Source: Anaerolineales bacterium
GTDB taxonomy: Bacteria > Chloroflexota > Anaerolineae > Anaerolineales > UBA6663
Reading direction: 5' to 3'
Assembly (NCBI GenBank): GCA_020850595.1
Contig: JADZEK010000050.1
Coordinates: 1 to 64,000, forward strand
Length of the DNA: 64,000 nt
A program made the position numbers and the translations under genes. Shown one piece after another: positions 11,690 through 23,621 of the stretch; position 1 is the first letter of the stretch; every line of letters begins with the position of its first letter. Below the pieces are notes generated by a model. That model was not told where the DNA came from, ran no database searches, and saw only the letters and a program-made list of their open reading frames with translations.

Positions 11690-14600
11690 ACCTGGCCGGT
11701 CTGCTGGAACCCGTGGGTCGCCTGCCGGAATATCAGGCTGCCCTGGCCGCGCTGCGGCGCGCTGCGCCGAGCGCGCCGGGCTTCGCGCTGCGCCTGCCGC
11801 GGGCCGCCCGTACCCCGGTGGCGGCGGCCCTCAGCCACGACCAACCCGGTCCGACGCTCATCATCGCCGCGCGCACCGACCGCGCCGCCACTGTAGCCGA
11901 GGAGTTGGCCGCCTGGGCGCCGGGCGCGCGCGTGCTCACCTTCAACGAGCCTAACCCACTCTTCTACGAGTACGGCGCCTGGGGCCCGCGCACCATTTAC
12001 GCCCGCCTAAACGTGCTGGCGGCGCTCACCGGCGCGGACCACGCGCCCGAGGCGCCGCTCATCGTCGTCGCCTCGGCCCGGGCGCTGATGTCGCGCACGC
12101 TGCCCCGCCGCGATTTTGCCGCTAACACGCGCAGCCTCCAGCCCGGCCAGCCGCTGCGCGTCGAGAAGACGCTGGAGGCCTGGCTCGGCGCGGGTTACAA
12201 CAGCGCCACCATCGTGGTCGAGCCGGGCCAGTTCGCTCGGCGCGGCGGCATTATTGACATCTTCCCCTTCGCGGCTGCGCTGCCCGCGCGCATTGAACTC
12301 TTTGGCGACGAGATTGACACCCTGCGCCAGTTCGACCCGGCCAGCCAGCGCTCCGGCGGCCAGTTGGCGAGCCTGACCATCACGCCCGCGCGCGAGGCGC
12401 TGCCGCGCTATTGGGATCCGGCCTGGTCGGTGGAGGCTGCGGCGGGCGAAGAAGAGGCCGCCGCGGCGGGCGGCAGGCCGGCCATCCCCAACCTGGAGTT
12501 CTACCTGCCACGCATGGTGGCCCCAGCCGGGCTGCTGGAGTACTTGCCGGAGCGCGCCCTGGTGCTGGTGGACGATTGGCGCGAACTGGCCGCCACGATT
12601 GAGGAGCTGGAAGAGCAGGCCGTCGCGCTGCGGGCCGAGCAGATGGCGGCCGGGCTGGTCCATGCGGACGACCCGCTGCCTTACCACCCCTGGGCCGAGG
12701 TGCAGGACGAACTGGCAAGCCTGACCCCGGCCCCGGTGGTGCTGGCCGCGCCGGATGACGAGACGCAACCGGTGATTGACCTGGGCGCGCGCTTCCATCC
12801 CGGCCCACGCTTCGGCGGCCAGCTCAAGCACCTGCTCGACCAACTGGAGAGCCTGCACCGCAGCGCCGACCGCACCATTGTGGTCACCCGCCAGAGCCAG
12901 CGCCTGGCCGAATTGTGGAGTGAACAGCACCCTTACCTGCCCCCGGCCGACAGTGTGACCGACCTGCCGCCGCGCGGGGAGATCATGTTCGTGCCCGGCG
13001 CGCTGGCCGACGGCTGGCGGCTCGACCTGCCCCAGCCGCCCGAAGGCGGGCCGGCCGAGGCGCTGCACCTGCTCACCGACGCCGAAATCTTCGGCTGGGC
13101 GCGGCCGGATGCGGTGCGCGCCCGCCGCCGCGCCCGCCCGGCCGCCCGCTCACCCGAGGCCAACTTCGCCGACCTGAGCGCCGGTGACTACGTCGTTCAC
13201 ATGGATTTCGGCATTGGGTGCTTTCGCGGGCTGGTCACGCGCGCCATCGAAGGGCTGGAGCGCGAGTATTTGCTGCTGGAGTACGACCAGGGCGATGAGC
13301 TGTACGTCCCCATCCACCAGGCCGACCGGCTGACGCGCTACATCGGCGTGGACGAGAACCACGCCCCGAGCCTTTCGCGCCTCGGCTCGGCGGACTGGAT
13401 CACGGCCAAGAGCCGCACCCAGGTGGCCGTGGAGGCCGTGGCCCAAGACCTACTGGCGCTGTACGCCAAGCGCGCCGCCGTGGGCGGCCACGCCGCCGGG
13501 ACCGATACGGTCTGGCAGGCCGAGCTGGAGGCCTCGTTTCCGTATGTGGAGACCGACGACCAACTGCGCGCCATTCGCGAGGTCAAGGCCGATATGGAGA
13601 GCGGGCGCCCGATGGACCGGCTGATCTGCGGCGACGTGGGTTACGGCAAGACGGAGGTCGCCCTGCGCGCTGCCTTCAAGGCCGTCATGGACGGCAGCCA
13701 GGTGGCCGTGCTGGTGCCCACCACCGTGCTGGCGCAGCAGCATTTGCACACCTTCCAGGCCCGCCTGGCGCCCTACCCCGCCCGCGTTGAGATGCTCTCG
13801 CGCTTCCGCACCCGCGCCGAAGCCGACGCCATCATCGCCGAGCTGGCCGAGGGCAAAATTGATATCGTCATCGGCACGCACCGGCTGGTGCAAAAGGATG
13901 TGGTCTTCAAGAACCTAGGGCTGGTGATCATTGACGAGGAGCAGCGCTTCGGCGTGACGCACAAGGAGTATTTCAAAAAGCTGCGCACCGAGGTGGACGT
14001 GCTCACGCTGACCGCCACCCCCATCCCGCGCACGCTGTACCTGTCGCTGACCGGCGTGCGCGACATTTCCACCATCAACACCCCGCCGGAGGAACGCCTG
14101 CCGGTCATCACCCACACCGGGCCTTTCAACGAGCGGCTGGTGCGCCAGGCCATCCTGCGCGAGTTGGACCGCGACGGCCAGGTCTTCTTCGTCCACAACC
14201 GGGTGCAGTCTATCGGCGTCATTCGCAACAAGCTAGAGAGCATCGTGCCGGAGGCGCGCCTGGGCATCGGCCACGGCCAGATGGACGAGCACGAACTGGC
14301 GCGCGTGATGGATGCGTTCACCGCGGGCGAGATTGACGTGCTGCTGTGCACCTCGATTATTGAGAGCGGCCTGGACATCCCCAACGCCAACACCCTGATC
14401 GTGGATCGCGCCGACACCTTTGGCCTGGCCCAGCTCTACCAACTGCGCGGGCGCGTTGGGCGCGGCGCGGCGCGCGCCTATGCCTTCTTCTTCACCGACC
14501 GCGCCAACCGCCCCACCCAAGAAGGCTACCAGCGCCTGGAAACTCTGGCCGAGCAGACCGACCTGGGCGCGGGCTATGGCATCGCCATGCGCGACCTGGA

Positions 14601-15255
14601 AATGCGCGGCGCGGGCGATATTTTGGGCGTGCGCCAGCACGGGCACATCGCCGCCGTCGGTTTTCACCTGTACACGCAACTGCTGGGCAACGCCGTGCGC
14701 CGCCTCAAAGCGCAGACCGGGCTGAACGGCGCGCCGCTCGCCGCCACGACCGGGCAGGCCTCCGACGAGCTGGCCGGCGAACTTGCGACGCTCATGAGCA
14801 GCGCCATGGCCGTAGACCTGCCCATCGCCGCTTCGCTCCCCGCGGCTTATATCGCCGACCGCGATCTGCGGCTGCGCATCTACCGCCGGCTGGCGCACAC
14901 GCGCGCCGAAGCGCTCCTGGCCGAGGCGGCGCAGGAATTGGCCGAGCGCTTTGGACCGCTGCCCGAGCCGGCCGAAAACCTGTTGTATCAGCTGCGGGTG
15001 AAAATCCTGGCGACCAGGGCGGGCGTCAGCGCCATCGGCAGCGAGAACGGCCAGATCGTCCTCACCACCCAGCCGGTGGGCGAGGTAGACCAGGCCTACC
15101 TGGGCCTGCAGCTTGGCCCCGGCGCGCGCGTCAGCAAGAACAAGGTCTGGCTGGGCCGCGCCGCCAACCCCCGCGCTCCCGACGCCCCCTGGCGCGCACA
15201 ACTCCTCGAAGTGCTGCGCCAGATGGCCCGGCTGGCCCGCCCCGAAGCGGCCTAA
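11686..15255 (+). CDS. mfd: Transcription-repair coupling factor
   Basis: 1189 residues. Mfd removes RNA polymerase stalled at DNA damage and recruits UvrA. The UvrB-homology region is N-terminal. The RNA-polymerase-interacting domain (about residues 490-560, LSAGDYVVHMDFGIGCFRG) is CarD-like. The superfamily 2 translocase has Walker A GDVGYGKTE (about 645-653) and Walker B DEEQ (about 750), with the PIPRTLYLSLTGVRDIS block, the helicase C domain (TSIIESGLDIPNANTLIVDRAD, QLRGRVGR) and a C-terminal TRCF domain. The ATG at 11686 overlaps the pth stop by 4 bases. pth-mfd is a common bacterial gene order. Confidence 0.97.
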   Translation: MNLAGLLEPVGRLPEYQAALAALRRAAPSAPGFALRLPRAARTPVAAALSHDQPGPTLIIAARTDRAATVAEELAAWAPGARVLTFNEPNPLFYEYGAWGPRTIYARLNVLAALTGADHAPEAPLIVVASARALMSRTLPRRDFAANTRSLQPGQPLRVEKTLEAWLGAGYNSATIVVEPGQFARRGGIIDIFPFAAALPARIELFGDEIDTLRQFDPASQRSGGQLASLTITPAREALPRYWDPAWSVEAAAGEEEAAAAGGRPAIPNLEFYLPRMVAPAGLLEYLPERALVLVDDWRELAATIEELEEQAVALRAEQMAAGLVHADDPLPYHPWAEVQDELASLTPAPVVLAAPDDETQPVIDLGARFHPGPRFGGQLKHLLDQLESLHRSADRTIVVTRQSQRLAELWSEQHPYLPPADSVTDLPPRGEIMFVPGALADGWRLDLPQPPEGGPAEALHLLTDAEIFGWARPDAVRARRRARPAARSPEANFADLSAGDYVVHMDFGIGCFRGLVTRAIEGLEREYLLLEYDQGDELYVPIHQADRLTRYIGVDENHAPSLSRLGSADWITAKSRTQVAVEAVAQDLLALYAKRAAVGGHAAGTDTVWQAELEASFPYVETDDQLRAIREVKADMESGRPMDRLICGDVGYGKTEVALRAAFKAVMDGSQVAVLVPTTVLAQQHLHTFQARLAPYPARVEMLSRFRTRAEADAIIAELAEGKIDIVIGTHRLVQKDVVFKNLGLVIIDEEQRFGVTHKEYFKKLRTEVDVLTLTATPIPRTLYLSLTGVRDISTINTPPEERLPVITHTGPFNERLVRQAILRELDRDGQVFFVHNRVQSIGVIRNKLESIVPEARLGIGHGQMDEHELARVMDAFTAGEIDVLLCTSIIESGLDIPNANTLIVDRADTFGLAQLYQLRGRVGRGAARAYAFFFTDRANRPTQEGYQRLETLAEQTDLGAGYGIAMRDLEMRGAGDILGVRQHGHIAAVGFHLYTQLLGNAVRRLKAQTGLNGAPLAATTGQASDELAGELATLMSSAMAVDLPIAASLPAAYIADRDLRLRIYRRLAHTRAEALLAEAAQELAERFGPLPEPAENLLYQLRVKILATRAGVSAIGSENGQIVLTTQPVGEVDQAYLGLQLGPGARVSKNKVWLGRAANPRAPDAPWRAQLLEVLRQMARLARPEAA

Positions 15256-15273
15256 GGAGTCCTTTCAGAATAA

Positions 15274-15315
15274 CCTGTCGGATTTTTCATCGGCGCGCCG
15301 GCACGATCCGATAGG
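15274..15315. repeat. Imperfect inverted repeat between convergent genes
   Basis: CCTGTCGGAT (15274-15283) pairs with ATCCGATAGG (15306-15315) with one G-U wobble; the loop holds the palindrome CGGCGCGCCG. It lies between mfd (plus) and the dehydrogenase gene (minus), the right place for a bidirectional transcription end, but no U-run follows on either strand. The rest of 15256-15409 shows no gene. Confidence 0.4.
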
Positions 15316-15409
15316 CGATCAGGTCTCGGCTGCGGCCTTGAGCTATTTCGATCACAATTCGTGCTCATGCGCGGCCCCGCATTCGTGTCCAGGCGTGGCA
15401 AGCATGCTC

Positions 15410-16234
15410 TTACTGCTTCAGCTCCTCCCGGCGCTCCGGCAGGGTAAACCGCCGCACCGTCACCCAGTCCACCAGCCCCGGCCACAGCTGATTCACCCAT
15501 GCGCTGAACCGAAACGGCCAGGGGATGACCAGCTCTGCGCGCGGCCGCCGCACCAGCCCCACCACGGCCTCGCCCACCTGCTCCGCCGTCAGCCGCATCC
15601 AGGCGGGCGTCGTCGTCCGCGTCTTGCGCTTGATCCCGGCATGGCCGGCGAATTCGGTCGGCACCCCGCCGGGATAGATGGCCGACACCCGGATGCCCCA
15701 GGGAGCCGCCTCGCGCCGCAGCGCCTCGCTGAACCCGCGCACCGCGAACTTGCCGGCCGCATAGACCGAATAGGTCGGCGTCCCGACCAGCCCGGCCACG
15801 GACGCCATGTTGATGATGTGCCCGCCGCGCTGGGCCATCATCAGCGGCAGCACCTGGCGCGTGGTCTGGATGACTCCCAGCACGTTCACCGCCAACTGAG
15901 CGGCGATGTCCTGCACCGGGTCGAGCTGCTCCAGCCAGTTCAGCCGGCCAAACCCAGCGTTGTTGAAGAGCACGTCCACCCGCCCAAAGCGCGCCTGCGC
16001 CGCCGCCACCAACGCCTGAATGTCGGCCAGCTTGCTCAGGTCGGCCGTCACCGGCAGCGCTTCGGCGCTCGTGCCGAGGGCCTCTATCTCCCGGGCGACG
16101 GCTTCCAGCCGGTCGCGCCGCCGGGCCGCCAGGACCAGCTTGGCCCCCGCCCGCCCGAACGCCAGCGCCGTGGCCGCCCCAATGCCCGAGGAGGCCCCCG
16201 TCACGACGACGACCTGATTACGCGGATCAGTCAT
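15410..16234 (-). CDS. Short-chain dehydrogenase/reductase
   Basis: 274-residue classical SDR, an NAD(P)H-dependent oxidoreductase of unknown substrate. The cofactor motif TGASSGIG (residues 12-19), NNAG (91-94), the catalytic Ser145 in NMASVAG and the Tyr158-x3-Lys162 pair in YAAGK are all present. The basic residues RRR at about 38-40 after the second beta strand suggest NADP(H). After about residue 200 the C-terminal region differs from standard fatty-acid reductases (FabG) and includes a Trp/Pro-rich segment. The ATG at 16234 is preceded by GGGAGG at 5 bases; a TTG 18 bases upstream is unlikely. It lies 26 bases from the end of the divergent region of the kinase gene. Confidence 0.9.
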   Translation of the reverse strand: MTDPRNQVVVVTGASSGIGAATALAFGRAGAKLVLAARRRDRLEAVAREIEALGTSAEALPVTADLSKLADIQALVAAAQARFGRVDVLFNNAGFGRLNWLEQLDPVQDIAAQLAVNVLGVIQTTRQVLPLMMAQRGGHIINMASVAGLVGTPTYSVYAAGKFAVRGFSEALRREAAPWGIRVSAIYPGGVPTEFAGHAGIKRKTRTTTPAWMRLTAEQVGEAVVGLVRRPRAELVIPWPFRFSAWVNQLWPGLVDWVTVRRFTLPERREELKQ

Positions 16235-16260
16235 GCTGACCTCCCAGCTCAATTGTCGCG

Positions 16261-19200
16261 CTAAGGCTGATCGGTGACCGGCAGGACGAAGTAAAAGGTA
16301 GACCCCACGCCCTCGACGCTCTCGACGCCGATGCGCCCGCCGTGCACTTCCACAATGAGCTTACAAATCGCCAGGCCCAGCCCAATGCCGCCGCGCCGCC
16401 GCCGCGCCGAGCCATCCACCTGGTAAAACCGGTCGAAGACGCGCTCCTTCACCGCGGGCGGGATGCCGATGCCGGTGTCGCTCACTTCCACGCGCACCCC
16501 CTCGCCCTCCAGCCGCATGACCAGGCGGATCGTCCCAGCGGCGGGCGTGAATTTCAGCGCGTTGCCCAGCAGGTTGTCGAACACCTGGCTCAGCCGCAGC
16601 GCGTCGCCGCGCACCAGCACCGGGTTGGCGGGCAAGGCTGTCTCGACCGTCACCCCGGCTTCCTGCGCCAGGGCCGCCATGCCGGCGATGGCCGCCGCCC
16701 CCAGCCGCGCCAGGTCGAGGGGCGCGCGCGCAATCGTCGCCGGGGTGACGGCCTGCAGGGTGATGATGTCGCTGACTAGCCGCACGAGCAGATCGGTCTT
16801 ATCGCGCACGACGCTCAGGCTGCGCTGCTGTTCGGGCAGCAGCGGCCCCAGGTCGCCGCTGAGCAGCAGGTCTACATAGCTCTTTAGGAAAGTCAGCGGC
16901 GTGCGCAGTTCGTGCGAGATGTTTTGGACCATCTCATCCTTCAAGTGGTCCATCTCGGCCAGCTCGTTGTAGGTGGCTTGCAGACGTTCGGCGCGGTCGC
17001 GCAGCCGCTCATACAGCTCAGCCGTCTCAATGGCCACCGCCGCCTGGGCCGCGAAGCTCGACAGCAGGTCAAAGTCGTGCGGGGTAAATTCGCGTTCGCC
17101 TTCGCGGTAAACCGCCACGACGCCGGTCAGGCTGTCCCCCAGCTTGAGCGGGACGACCATCAGGCATTCGGGCGTCACCGGCGTGCCGGGGATCACCTTA
17201 GCCCGCGGGTGCTGGTCGGCGCGGTTGAACACCTGCCCCACGCCCGTCTGCGCCACATAGCCCACCAGCCCCTCGCCCACCACTACGCGGTCGGCCAGCG
17301 TCTCTTCCGCATACAATTCATCCAGCGCCACAATCGGGATCAGCGTGCTGCGGTCCGCGTTGAACTGGTAGACCGTGGCCGAATCGCCGCCGACCAAATC
17401 GCGCGCGTGCAGGATGATGGCCTCCAGGCGCGGCCGCAGTTCCAGCGTGCTGGTGACGGCCAGCGTGGTTGTCAGCAGGGCCGTCACCTCGGCGGCGCGC
17501 TGCCGCGCTTCGTCAAACAGCCGGGCATTGTCCAGCGCCACGGCAATCTGGCCGGAGATGGCCTCCAGCGTGGCGACTTCGTCCGGCACGGCCCGGCTCA
17601 TCTGGTTCACCTGCACCGCCAGCACGCCGAGCGTGCGGCCGTGCGCCACCAGCGGCACCACCACCTCGCTCAGCGCCGCCGGCGCGGTGCCGGCCGGCAG
17701 GGGCGGATCGGCCGCCGTCACGGGCACGTGGCGCGGTTGGGCCTCGCGCGCCACCCACTCGACGACGCCCAACCCATCGAGCGGGAAGCGCCGCTCGGGG
17801 TACACCCGCCCGCGCCGCTCGTCGAGCCGCGCTCCAAAGACGATCTCGCTGCCGGCAATCAGCCCCAGTTGGGCGCGGTAGTAGCCGAACGCGCCTTCCA
17901 GCCGGTGGCAGACCTGCGCCACCAGCGCGTCGGCATCGAGAATGCCGGCGATGTCGCGGCCGATTTCGTTCACCAGCCGCATCTGCTCGCCGTGGCGGCG
18001 GGCGGCGGTGTAGAGGCGGGCGTTCTCCAGAGCCGAGGCGGCGCTGGTCGCCAGCACCTGTGCCAGGTTGATCTCAGCCTCGCTAAAGCGCCGATCGTGG
18101 CGGCTTTCCCACAGTTCCACGTAGCCCAGCGCCCGCCCCTGCCGCATCAGCGGCACCACCAGCGTCGCCTGCGCCCCATACGCCAGCAGGTGCTCGCGCT
18201 CCGCGGCGGGGATAGCGGCATTGCTCAGGGCAATCACGATCGGTTTGCCCGTCGTGAACGCGTGCAGCGCCATTGGGAACTGCGTGACCGGGTAAGTGAC
18301 GTACAAATCCGACAGGCGCTCCAGCGGCGCGGCAGCGGGGCTGTAGTATTCAGCTACGACCGTCGCCACCTCGCCCGCCAGCTCAACCACGTAGGCGCTG
18401 CTCACTTCCAGCGCCTGCCCCATATGCGTCACGATCGCCGTCAGCACCGGGTGCAGGTCGAGGCTGGCCGAGGCGGCCTGCTGCACCCGCGCCAACTGGT
18501 CCAGGTCGTGCGCCTGCCGCTCGGCTTGGTCGCGCAGTTGAGCATTCTCGATCAGCGCGGCCAGCAGCCGCACAACGCCCGTCAGCAGGGCCTCGTCGGC
18601 GTCGGTAAAGGCGTTGGCCGCGTAACTCTCGGCATCTAGCGCGCCCATCAAATGCTTGCCGACCCGCAATGGCACCACCAATTCGGACTGGACATCTGGT
18701 TCGCCGGCCCAGTAGTCGGGGTGGCCGCGCACCACGCCCACCCGCACTACGCGGTCCTGGCGCAGCGCCAGCCCCACCAGCCCCTGCGTAATGGGCAGCG
18801 CCTGGGGCCACGCGCCGGCCTGCCGCCCACGCACATAACTCGGGTGGGGGAAATAGTGTTGGCCGCTTGGGTCGAGCAGCGCTACCCCCAGGGTGTCATA
18901 GGGCAGGCGCGCATGCAGCACTTGGGTGGCGCGCGCCAGCACCTCGTCCAGGCTGCCCGCGGCCACCGTCGCCAGCGCGATGTCGTGCAAGATGGTCAGG
19001 TGGGTCAACTGCTGCTGGGCCGCGCTCTCGGCTTCTGCCGCCGCCAGCGCTTCGGCGCGGGCGCCGGCCAGCGCCGCCAGCAGGTCGGCCCGCGCCTGGG
19101 CGTCGGCCGCCTGGGCCTCGACCGCCACCAGCGCGCCCTGTGCGGCGCCTCGCCAGCGCAGAGCGGCGGCCGTCCGGCGGGGTCCACCGCCGGAGCCGTT

Positions 19201-19467
19201 GGGGCGCTCCGCTGGAGTAGTGCCGGCCCACACGGCCGCTTGCCTCGCCGCCGGGCGCCATTCGGGATGACCCGCGCACTCACCGGCCTCGGCGGCGCAC
19301 ACCAGCGCCTCCGGGCCGCCTGGGCTGGGTTGGTACACGGCCGCATAGGGCGCCGCCAACAGCCGTGCTGCCTGGCCGGCCAGTTGTTGCAGCAAGGCCG
19401 GCAGGTTGGCCGCGGCGCTGAGGTCCGCGACGGTTTGCGTCAGGGGGTCAAGGAGCTGAGTGGTCAC
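16261..19467 (-). CDS. Soluble multi-GAF sensor histidine kinase
   Basis: 1068 residues. Five tandem GAF-like sensory domains are visible: a degenerate first one (about 20-140), then about 160-315, 330-485, 495-660 and 665-820. A short coiled-coil linker leads to the HisKA helix with H-box QNISHELRTPL (His near residue 853). The HATPase domain follows, with N-box FDNLLGNALKF, G1 SDTGIGIPP, F-box RVFDRFYQ and G2 GIGLGLAICK. No signal peptide or membrane helix is seen, so it should act in the cytoplasm on small ligands, redox or light signals. No response regulator is adjacent. The start is GTG at 19467. The same strand and a modest gap place it after lon, but probably as a separate unit. Confidence 0.93.
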   Translation of the reverse strand: MTTQLLDPLTQTVADLSAAANLPALLQQLAGQAARLLAAPYAAVYQPSPGGPEALVCAAEAGECAGHPEWRPAARQAAVWAGTTPAERPNGSGGGPRRTAAALRWRGAAQGALVAVEAQAADAQARADLLAALAGARAEALAAAEAESAAQQQLTHLTILHDIALATVAAGSLDEVLARATQVLHARLPYDTLGVALLDPSGQHYFPHPSYVRGRQAGAWPQALPITQGLVGLALRQDRVVRVGVVRGHPDYWAGEPDVQSELVVPLRVGKHLMGALDAESYAANAFTDADEALLTGVVRLLAALIENAQLRDQAERQAHDLDQLARVQQAASASLDLHPVLTAIVTHMGQALEVSSAYVVELAGEVATVVAEYYSPAAAPLERLSDLYVTYPVTQFPMALHAFTTGKPIVIALSNAAIPAAEREHLLAYGAQATLVVPLMRQGRALGYVELWESRHDRRFSEAEINLAQVLATSAASALENARLYTAARRHGEQMRLVNEIGRDIAGILDADALVAQVCHRLEGAFGYYRAQLGLIAGSEIVFGARLDERRGRVYPERRFPLDGLGVVEWVAREAQPRHVPVTAADPPLPAGTAPAALSEVVVPLVAHGRTLGVLAVQVNQMSRAVPDEVATLEAISGQIAVALDNARLFDEARQRAAEVTALLTTTLAVTSTLELRPRLEAIILHARDLVGGDSATVYQFNADRSTLIPIVALDELYAEETLADRVVVGEGLVGYVAQTGVGQVFNRADQHPRAKVIPGTPVTPECLMVVPLKLGDSLTGVVAVYREGEREFTPHDFDLLSSFAAQAAVAIETAELYERLRDRAERLQATYNELAEMDHLKDEMVQNISHELRTPLTFLKSYVDLLLSGDLGPLLPEQQRSLSVVRDKTDLLVRLVSDIITLQAVTPATIARAPLDLARLGAAAIAGMAALAQEAGVTVETALPANPVLVRGDALRLSQVFDNLLGNALKFTPAAGTIRLVMRLEGEGVRVEVSDTGIGIPPAVKERVFDRFYQVDGSARRRRGGIGLGLAICKLIVEVHGGRIGVESVEGVGSTFYFVLPVTDQP

Positions 19468-19551
19468 GACTTGCTGCGCGCAGGGCGGCCCGCGCTATTC
19501 CAGAAACCCGAGCGCCGCCCGCCGACCAGGCAGGGGCGGGTGCGCGGATGC

Positions 19552-22118
<2,567 letters not shown>

Positions 22119-22122
<4 letters not shown>

Positions 22123-23531
22123 AGTGACACCCGCTCTCCGCCGCCCGGCCGCGGGGCGCGCCGCGCTTCCAGTTCGTGCCAGGCGGTCGTCACTTCGGCC
22201 ACCACGAACAGGCTCCCGGCCGCCAGCACCACGTCCTCCGGCCCAGCCGCTGCCAAGGCTCGCGCCAGCGCTGCCTCCACGCTCGCCGCCGTCTCCACCG
22301 GCACGCCGGCCGGGCGTGCCAGGGCGGCCAGCGCCTCAGGCTCCAGCGCGCGGGGGTGCACCGCCTGTGTCAGGATGACCTGGATGACGCCGACGGCCGG
22401 CGCCAGCAGTTCGGCCAGCATCCCGGCCACGTCTTTGTCGGAAGACGCGCCGAAGATCAACCGCACGGGCTGATGCGGGAAGTACTCGCGCACGGTGGCC
22501 GCCAGCCGCCGGGCCGAGTCGGCGTTGTGCGCCCCATCCACCACCACATACGGCGCGCGCCGCAAGACTTCGAACCGCCCGGGCCACACGACCTGCCGAA
22601 ACCCAGCCGCCAGAGCGCCGGCCGTCAAAGGCAGCCCAGCCCGGCGGGCGGCTTGCAGGGCGGCGTAAGCCAACGTGGCATTTTCCACCTGGTGCCGGCC
22701 CAGCAGCGGCAGCTCTAACTGCGTTGGCCGCCACGCCACCGCATGGCCTGCGGCGCGCAGCGCGTTCAACTGCCGCTGCTCCTCCTCTGACCACACCTCA
22801 TAGCGCTGCATCTCCAGCGAGTGCTGGAGGGCGCGGTGGTGCCAATCGCGGCCGACCGACTCCAGCGGCGCGCCGCGCTCGGCGGCGATCTGCTCCAGCG
22901 CGGCCAGCGCCTCGGGCGGCTGGGCCGCCGTCACCACCGGCACGCCGGGCTTGATGATGCCGCCCTTTTCCGTGGCGATCTCGGCCAGCGTGTTGCCCAG
23001 CAGGTAAGTATGATCAAAGCTGAGGGACGAGATGACCGACACCAGCGGTTCGACCACATTGGTCGCGTCCAACCGCCCGCCCAGGCCCACCTCCATCACG
23101 GCGACGTCCACGTTCTGACGGGCGAAGTAGACGAACGCCAGCGCGGTCGAAAGCTCGAAGGTGGTCACGCCGGGGTGGTGGGGCGCCAGCGCCTGAAACT
23201 CGCTGACGATTTCGGCCAGCGCGCCACGCGGGATGTACGTGCCATTTACTTGCACACGCTCGCAGAAGTCGTTCAGGTGCGGCGAGGTGTAAAAGCCGGT
23301 GCGGTAGCCGCCCGCCCGCAGGGCGCTGGCGCACAACGCCGCCACCGAGCCTTTGCCCTTGGTGCCGGCCACGTGAATCACGGGGTAACGCCGCTGCGGA
23401 TCACCCAGCGCGCGCACGAACCCGACCATGCGCGCCAGGCTGAACACCTCGGGCGAATATTTCTCCGCCCGCACCTGGCCGTAGTCAACAAAACTGTAGA
23501 GGAAGTCGAGCGCTTCGTCGTACGTAAGCAT
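22119..23531 (-). CDS. folC: Bifunctional folylpolyglutamate synthase / dihydrofolate synthase
   Basis: 470 residues of the Mur-ligase-like FPGS family, which adds glutamates to folates and can join dihydropteroate to glutamate. The P-loop HVAGTKGKGS (about 57-66), the folate/ATP segment TGFYTSPHL, the EVGLGGRLDATN motif and SFDHTYLLGNTLAEIATEKGGI are present. The C-terminal domain carries VVDGAHNADS. The ATG at 23531 was chosen because the protein then starts MLTYDEALDFLYS, as in relatives; upstream sequence does not look coding. A -10-like box six bases before the ATG suggests a leaderless mRNA. It overlaps lon by 4 bases. Confidence 0.95.
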
Positions 23532-23537
23532 CCGGCA

Positions 23538-23546
23538 ATGGTAGCA
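23538..23546 (-). promoter_or_regulatory. Candidate extended -10 promoter of folC-lon
   Basis: TGC-TACCAT on the minus strand, with exactly six bases between the box and the folC ATG. No clear -35. If used, the transcript would start at or next to the ATG. Confidence 0.4.
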
Positions 23547-23579
23547 CAAGCCTGGATGAATGGAAAACACGGGCCGCGT

Positions 23580-23608
23580 TTGAACGTTTCTTCCGTTTCT
23601 GGTAGAGT
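23580..23608 (+). promoter_or_regulatory. Promoter of the secreted SPNxDG protein gene
   Basis: TTGAAC (23580-23585), a 17-base spacer and TAGAGT (23603-23608), 13 bases before the ATG at 23622. The expected leader is only about seven bases. It is divergent from folC. Confidence 0.65.
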
Positions 23609-23621
23609 ACCGCCGGCTCCT

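Noticed and set aside
15113-16264. 383-residue plus-strand frame
   Set aside because: It crosses the end of mfd and lies opposite the dehydrogenase; composition is that of a shadow frame.
22821-23621. 5' extension of the SPNxDG protein frame
   Set aside because: It runs antisense through folC; the signal peptide and the promoter at 23580-23608 place the true start at 23622.
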